From positions 1-7,699 of the forward strand of contig DCGA01000062.1 of NCBI GenBank assembly GCA_002314465.1: 7,699 nt of DNA, in the 5' to 3' direction. Numbering within the stretch: the first letter of the stretch is position 1; every line of letters begins with the position of its first letter. The position numbers and the translations under genes are program-made. The notes under the pieces were generated by a model, which did no database searches, was not told the DNA's origin, and worked only from the letters and a program-made list of their open reading frames with translations. This DNA comes from a bacterium UBA1790 (GTDB lineage Bacteria; Bacteroidota; Bacteroidia; Bacteroidales; Muribaculaceae). This document shows, piece by piece, positions 4,801 to 7,699 of the stretch.

Positions 4801-7699
4801 TGTCGGCATAGACTGCAGCCGTCTTGTCGGGATGGCGTTCAACCTGCTTGCGGAATAGCGAAACAACCGAATCGGAATGGTCGTAGTCGGTGAACAGAGG
4901 GGTATTGAAAGTGTCGAGCAATGCCCAGTCTTTCTCAGTAGTAAGCGAAATGTCGTTGAGCGCTTGCTTAGCAACTAATCCCGCTGCCACATTAGCAATA
5001 CTCTTGGCAAAGTGCTGAGCCATGGTCTCGGTATAAAGGCTTGAATCGTAGTCAACATCCAAACGAACCTCACCATCCATAGAACCGTTAACGTAGACGG
5101 CCATAGGAATCTTTGCAATGTCAAGTTCAAGTGTCTGCACGCCGACCTCGCCCTCGCCGATACTGAGCGAATCCAAAACGCCCAATTGGCATGTGTAGCT
5201 GATTTGGGGTGTGAATCCATACTTGCTTGCAACGCGGGCAAAGGGGTATGTCTCGTGTTCAATGGCGTGTTCAAATACCGATGAAGCGTGCTCGAGCAAT
5301 GTGGATGTACTGTCGCCTGTGCCCACATGCAAAGCCAACGGCAAGGTGTTGACAAACATACCCACAGTGTCGCTTACCTTAAGGTTGCTGCGACCGTTGG
5401 AGATGGTTATCAGTGTCACATCTTCCTCGCAAAGGTAGCGGCTCACGGTAAGTGCCGATGCTGCCAGGAAGAAGGCGGCAGGTGTAATGCCGTGCTTGCG
5501 ACACATTTCTTCAATACCATTTACCTGCACCGGAACACTCACGGTACGCTGATGGTGAGCGAGGTTGTCCTCGAAGATATCGGGCAACAGTCGTGACACT
5601 TCCTCTACTCCACCTATTGTCTGGTCAAAGTATTCGTCGGCAGTCTCATCCAGCACTTGGTCGTGCACAAAGTGATAATAGTCGTATCCTTCTTTCTCAA
5701 TCACCTCACCATCAAGCGATTGACAAATCTGATGGTTGAGCAGGTTAATCGAAGCTCCGTCGCCGATGAGGTGGTGGACGTCGAATAACAAGTTAAGAGA
5801 ATTGGCAGTTTCTACTATCTCAAAGCGGAAGAGAGGACCCTTGGCAAGGTCAAATGGCCTTACGAAGTCCTTTTTGTATTGTTCGAGCTCCTCGGCAGTC
5901 ATTGTGCTGACAGGAATGTCGAGAACGAAGCCATCGAGTGGTTGCTGCACAACCTCACCCTTGTCGTTGGTCACAAAGTGACACTTCATGTAAGGATGAG
6001 CCTCGACGACCTTAATTACAGCCTCCTTCAGTCTGTCCACGGTAGTAGCCGACGGGAACTGCAGCATGCCAGGTATATTATACTGTACACCACCAGCATT
6101 GGCCATACACTCGGTATAGACACCCTGCTGGGTGAAAGAGAGAGGAGCCTCGTTACATTTACCGTCGGATGATGAAACATTTACAGTTTCCTCGGCTTGC
6201 ACCTTGGTTGACACCGCGTCGGTCACCACCAGTTTCTGGAGGATTTCGTTCTCGATCGACTGCAATGTACCCGTTTTGGCAAGGGTTTTGGCATTTACTT
6301 GCACACCGAACCTCTTATTGATGAGAATTGCAAGCTTGATGCTTGTGATGGATGTGAGGCCTACATAACCCAGCACGTCTGTGATGCCGAAATCTTCGGT
6401 ATTGATAACACTTGCAATGATAGCCTTGAGTTCCACCTCAAGCGCATTGAGCGGAGCGGTTACAAGTTGTTCGCTGCCAACCGCCGCCTGTTTCGCCTCG
6501 GGTTTAGGCAGCGCTTTCTTATCGACTTTCTGGTTTACATTGAGCGGAATCTCGTCAATCACCATCGTAATTGCGGGCACCATGTAAGGCGGTTTCTGGT
6601 CGAGGATGAAGTTGTTGAGTTCCCCGATATAACTGTCGTTATCGCCATTGTTTTCACTCCTTACAATATATGCAGCAATGAACTTGCCGCCATTAGGGTC
6701 ATCAAATGCCTGGACGGTAACATCGGCGATGCCTGAAAAGTCGCGTATCACGGCCTCGACTTCCTTCAGTTCGATACGGAAACCGCGTATCTTCACCTGG
6801 CCGTCCTTGCGCCCTACGAACTCGATGTTGCCATCCTCGCGGTAACGAACGATGTCGCCACTGTGATAAGCGCGCGCTCCCTCAGAGCCAACTATAAGCT
6901 TCCCGTTTTCAACTTTTACCTTGAAGAAACTCTCGGCTGTCTTGTCGGGACGGTTGAGATAACCGCGACCCACCTGAGCACCCGCGATGATAAGTTCGCC
7001 GGCAGCACCTACGGGCAGACGGTGCATGTTCTTGTCCACGACATAGCAGTTGAGGCTGTCGACAGGTTTGCCAATGGGAATGTTCTTCTCGTTCTTGAGC
7101 ACCGGCAGAGTAGTTGAGAAGATGGTGCACTCGGTAGGACCATACCCGTTGTGGAATGTATAGCCGTCGGCGGGATCCACGCTCACGAGTTTCTCTCCAC
7201 CCACACTAAGGTGATGTAGCGAGTGGTTCTCGGTATTGAGAAGGAACTGCACACCCACCTGTGTGGTAATGAAACTGTGGGTTATATTATTTGCCTCGAA
7301 GTAGTCATTGAGGGCAATAAGGTCAAGACGAATCTCCTCGGGGACAATGTGAACCGTAGCACCTGTAGTAAGTGCAGGATACATATCCATCATACATGCA
7401 TCAAAGCCGAAGGATGCGTATGCAGCCACGTTGTGTTCGGGTTTGAGGTCATAATAACGGCGATACCATGAGATGAACGCAAGGAGGTTCTTATGCTCAA
7501 GCATTACACCCTTGGGGACGCCGGTGCTTCCGCTTGTGTACAACAAAATGAAAAGGGAAGCCTCACCCCAGCCTTCTCTTTCGGGGATAGAGTCGGTTAC
7601 CACAGGAAGCGCATCTTCTTCAAGTTCGCTTGTGAGAATCACCGGACCTTCATACTCGCTGATGATACCGCGCAGTTCGGGGTCGGCTATCAGCACTAC
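1844..7699 (-). CDS. Nonribosomal peptide synthetase, A-PCP-C-A-PCP-R, 5' end missing
   Basis: Multimodular NRPS that should activate two amino acids, join them and release the product reductively. Residues are numbered from codon 7694-7696; one more in-frame codon lies upstream and the reading frame is open at the edge, so the real start is outside the window. Domains: A1 1-400, PCP1 415-490, C 515-925, A2 943-1431, PCP2 1441-1512, linker 1513-1550, R 1551-1950. The first visible residues align with the segment between core motifs A2 and A3 of an adenylation domain, so roughly 100 or more residues of A1 are missing, plus any earlier domain. The C-terminus is complete, ending at a TGA (1844-1846). 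The layout matches aureusimine synthetase AusA (known family); a dipeptide aldehyde that may cyclise to a pyrazinone is inferred. Probably cytoplasmic: no signal peptide or membrane segment is visible in the part seen. A second NRPS gene follows 28 bases downstream, so the two are probably co-transcribed. Confidence 0.95.
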   Translation of the reverse strand, partial: VVLIADPELRGIISEYEGPVILTSELEEDALPVVTDSIPEREGWGEASLFILLYTSGSTGVPKGVMLEHKNLLAFISWYRRYYDLKPEHNVAAYASFGFDACMMDMYPALTTGATVHIVPEEIRLDLIALNDYFEANNITHSFITTQVGVQFLLNTENHSLHHLSVGGEKLVSVDPADGYTFHNGYGPTECTIFSTTLPVLKNEKNIPIGKPVDSLNCYVVDKNMHRLPVGAAGELIIAGAQVGRGYLNRPDKTAESFFKVKVENGKLIVGSEGARAYHSGDIVRYREDGNIEFVGRKDGQVKIRGFRIELKEVEAVIRDFSGIADVTVQAFDDPNGGKFIAAYIVRSENNGDNDSYIGELNNFILDQKPPYMVPAITMVIDEIPLNVNQKVDKKALPKPEAKQAAVGSEQLVTAPLNALEVELKAIIASVINTEDFGITDVLGYVGLTSITSIKLAILINKRFGVQVNAKTLAKTGTLQSIENEILQKLVVTDAVSTKVQAEETVNVSSSDGKCNEAPLSFTQQGVYTECMANAGGVQYNIPGMLQFPSATTVDRLKEAVIKVVEAHPYMKCHFVTNDKGEVVQQPLDGFVLDIPVSTMTAEELEQYKKDFVRPFDLAKGPLFRFEIVETANSLNLLFDVHHLIGDGASINLLNHQICQSLDGEVIEKEGYDYYHFVHDQVLDETADEYFDQTIGGVEEVSRLLPDIFEDNLAHHQRTVSVPVQVNGIEEMCRKHGITPAAFFLAASALTVSRYLCEEDVTLITISNGRSNLKVSDTVGMFVNTLPLALHVGTGDSTSTLLEHASSVFEHAIEHETYPFARVASKYGFTPQISYTCQLGVLDSLSIGEGEVGVQTLELDIAKIPMAVYVNGSMDGEVRLDVDYDSSLYTETMAQHFAKSIANVAAGLVAKQALNDISLTTEKDWALLDTFNTPLFTDYDHSDSVVSLFRKQVERHPDKTAAVYADKRYTYRELDEASDRLAAYLYNRLTAITGKNELSEEVVSIIIDRNEWVFLLPLAVLKTGCAYEPLDPSYPSDRLNYMVQDAQACLLIGQPEFIGLVNEYKGDVILTSDLAEVLDTPAVPIEVSPKPQDLLLMLYTSGSTGKPKGVQIEHHSLVSYAHGIAKADFYTEDRVVAAYASFGFDVCMSDTFCTLLNGGTLVVIPENLRLELKLLAEYLDSEKVSQIFMTTQVGVQFLQNYPDMKYLHCLGMGGEKLPAVNPEGLSYQIINGYGPTENTCGVSLFPIKHWEPNIPLGRPFPTIQGYVLDKAGHRLPPGACGEYCVAGDQPARGYLGLPEKTAEVFVDYKGMRMYHTGDVVRYRENGDVEFVGRKDGMVKIRGFRIELKEVEAAIRPFPGVEDVTVQAYDYDGGGKYLAAFVVSGEKTINTEEVMNFVKSQKPPYMVPAIIMQIDRIPLTVNQKVDKKALPKPHLAAAAYVAPKNKVEEDFCAIFGEVLGVEQFSAASDFFEMGGSSIIALKVVIAAEKCGYTIVYNDVFTYTTPQSMAEHLNADADMPATENVETNEPGAPAEDGASAYGPGTTEVAPDGYDYRAINQLLRGNTMEAFKNGEMQPLGDVLLTGATGYLGIHVLKDLIDNYTGKIYCFVRGKGSITAEKRLKNLLYYYFEQSYSNLFGSRIFVVEGDATNPKDIDKIDEAVGGELSGFTCINCAACVKHFSKGNEIEQINVGSVRNLIAWCLKSKARLVHVSTGSVAGGTLDNFPPRDVLFNEQMLYIGQQTEYNQYIQSKFLAERYIYEAVLENGLNAKVMRVGNLAPRDKDGEFQVNFKSNNFMASLAAYDALGMIPYSQMGSHIEFSPIDKVARAILSLAITPRECVCFMPSNHHRPHLGDVVMQLAEVAHPIEMVEDEVFQSAIQQALSDTAKVDKMRPFMVYATGNTQKTVRGRDFDEINVDYTVQILYRLGFCWPTTTENYVRRFLNTLASLNLFD
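1847..3046 (-). other. C-terminal thioester reductase (R) release domain
   Basis: NAD(P)H-dependent short-chain-dehydrogenase-like domain that reductively cleaves the peptidyl thioester from PCP2, giving an aldehyde (two electrons) or an alcohol (four electrons). The Rossmann nucleotide loop is TGATGYLG (1581-1588). Basic residues after the second strand, VRGK (1607-1610), suggest NADPH. The catalytic set is visible as VSTGS (1709-1713, Thr1711 likely) and YIQSK (1745-1749, Tyr1745 and Lys1749). The C-terminus ends in a typical family tail (GFCWPTTTENYVRRFL). About 400 residues, matching terminal R domains of myxochelin and AusA type. Aldehyde versus alcohol cannot be decided from sequence alone; related gut and staphylococcal enzymes give aldehydes that cyclise. 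Confidence 0.94.
3047..3160 (-). other. Acidic, Ala/Pro/Gly-rich interdomain linker
   Basis: Residues 1513-1550 join PCP2 to the reductase. They are rich in Ala, Asp, Glu, Pro and Gly with few hydrophobics, and look disordered. Such linkers allow the carrier arm to reach a terminal release domain. Boundaries are approximate. Confidence 0.6.
3161..3376 (-). other. Peptidyl carrier domain PCP2
   Basis: Holds the finished dipeptidyl thioester for the reductase. The core motif DFFEMGGSSI (1467-1476) is canonical, with Ser1475 the phosphopantetheine attachment site. The domain is about 70 residues, the usual carrier length, and is followed by a short acidic linker leading into the R domain. Confidence 0.93.
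3404..3760 (-). repeat. Duplicated adenylation C-terminal segment, copy in A2
   Basis: Partner of the segment at 6500-6868, covering residues 1313-1431 (YHTGD to PKP). Both copies end in the same VNQKVDKKALPKP tail, unlike A3, which ends NANGKVVRTEL, so A1 and A2 are closer to each other than to A3. Confidence 0.75.
3404..4870 (-). other. Adenylation domain A2, complete
   Basis: Activates the second amino acid and loads PCP2. It is complete from YTYRELDEAS (969-977 region) to the end. Motifs: LYTSGSTGKPKG (1097-1108), FGFDVC (1141-1146) with Asp1144, NGYGPTE (1230-1236), YHTGDVVRYR (1313-1322), GRKDGMVKIRGFR (1331-1343) and TVNQK with Lys1422. The hand-read pocket is D-V-S-F-G-G-G-C-G-K; I do not recognise this code. 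The many glycines and small residues would leave a large pocket, compatible with a bulky side chain such as an aromatic one (low-confidence inference). It is very similar to A1, especially in the C-terminal half. Confidence 0.94.
4922..6154 (-). other. Condensation domain (probably LCL type)
   Basis: Forms the peptide bond between the PCP1-bound donor and the PCP2-bound acceptor. It begins with a C1-like segment (APLSFTQQGVYTEC, 517-530) and carries an intact HHxxxDG active site, HHLIGDG at 641-647 (bases 5756-5776), with His642 the likely catalytic residue. GMFVNTLPL (779-787) matches the later C5 motif. There is no epimerisation domain between PCP1 and this domain, which fits an L-donor condensation (LCL), though subtype needs a phylogeny. 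It spans about 410 residues, close to the family norm. Confidence 0.92.
6227..6454 (-). other. Peptidyl carrier domain PCP1, atypical core motif
   Basis: Carries the aminoacyl thioester made by A1 to the condensation domain. The four-helix carrier fold is suggested by residues 415-490, with a helical ALEVELKAIIASV start and a TGTLQSIENEIL end. The phosphopantetheine site is in GLTSI (446-450), making Ser449 (bases 6350-6352) the expected attachment residue. The usual FFxxGGxSL is replaced by a sequence without the aromatic pair or the double glycine, but the serine and flanking hydrophobics remain. It is probably functional. Confidence 0.82.
6500..6868 (-). repeat. Duplicated adenylation C-terminal segment, copy in A1
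   Basis: This segment (residues 277-399, YHSGD to PKP) is a diverged direct repeat of 3404-3760 in A2. Over the 39 residues from YHSGD to KEVEA, 33 are identical by hand count. At DNA level a perfect 17-base match lies at 6708-6724 and 3600-3616. The repeat is an internal module duplication or conserved by gene conversion, not a mobile element. Confidence 0.75.
6500..7699 (-). other. Adenylation domain A1 (N-terminus off window)
   Basis: Activates an amino acid as its aminoacyl-AMP and loads it on PCP1. Motifs seen: LLYTSGSTGVPKG (51-63), FGFDAC (96-101) with the amino-binding Asp99, NGYGPTE (183-189), YHSGDIVRYR (277-286), GRKDGQVKIRGFR (295-307) and NVNQK with the catalytic Lys390. Hand alignment to the GrsA PheA pocket gives D-A-M-F-S-G-G-I-F-K. 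This shares six of ten positions with the classical valine code DAFWLGGTFK, so a branched-chain or other hydrophobic residue is a weak guess. The alignment was done by eye and Bacteroidota codes are poorly calibrated. Confidence 0.9.

Noticed and set aside
6335..6385. PCP1 as an inactive carrier
   Set aside because: The serine and following isoleucine are retained, and the surrounding helices look normal. Losing the double glycine alone does not show inactivity.
7694..7696. GTG as the start of the large NRPS gene
   Set aside because: The frame is open to the right edge, and the following residues belong to the middle of an adenylation domain, so this is an internal valine and the gene is cut by the window.

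Overview
The window is coding almost from end to end on the minus strand. It holds two large, incomplete nonribosomal peptide synthetase (NRPS) genes separated by 28 bases. The organism is probably an anaerobic, gut-type Bacteroidota (Bacteroidales-like). The clues are an A-rich gene junction with no usable Shine-Dalgarno sequence, fairly even base composition, and multimodular NRPS proteins ending in a reductase. This assignment is an inference; a Clostridia-like host is the main alternative.

Layout in transcription order (right to left). Bases 7699-1844 carry the 3' part of a synthetase, 1951 codons visible, with the start beyond the right edge. Its domains are adenylation (A1, N-terminus missing), peptidyl carrier (PCP1), condensation (C), adenylation (A2), carrier (PCP2), a short acidic linker, and a C-terminal NAD(P)H-dependent thioester reductase (R). 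Bases 1843-1816 are the junction. Bases 1815-1 carry the 5' part of a second synthetase, 605 codons visible: adenylation (A3), carrier (PCP3), and the first ~55 residues of a condensation-type domain that runs off the left edge.

How they may work together: A1 and A2 load two amino acids onto PCP1 and PCP2, C joins them, and R releases the dipeptide as an aldehyde or alcohol. A-PCP-C-A-PCP-R is the layout of staphylococcal aureusimine synthetase AusA, whose dipeptide aldehyde cyclises to a pyrazinone. Reductase-ended NRPSs from gut bacteria likewise give peptide aldehydes, dihydropyrazinones and pyrazinones. The second gene starts like a loading module, but its A domain has lost the aspartate that normally holds the substrate alpha-amino group. 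It may therefore supply a non-amino carboxylic acid as an N-terminal cap, or start a separate product. If it caps the same peptide, gene order is opposite to biosynthetic order, since the release module lies in the upstream gene.

The most unusual points are the substituted and shortened third A domain, the non-colinear arrangement, and the atypical PCP1 core motif. No RNA genes, mobile elements, CRISPR arrays or terminators were seen.
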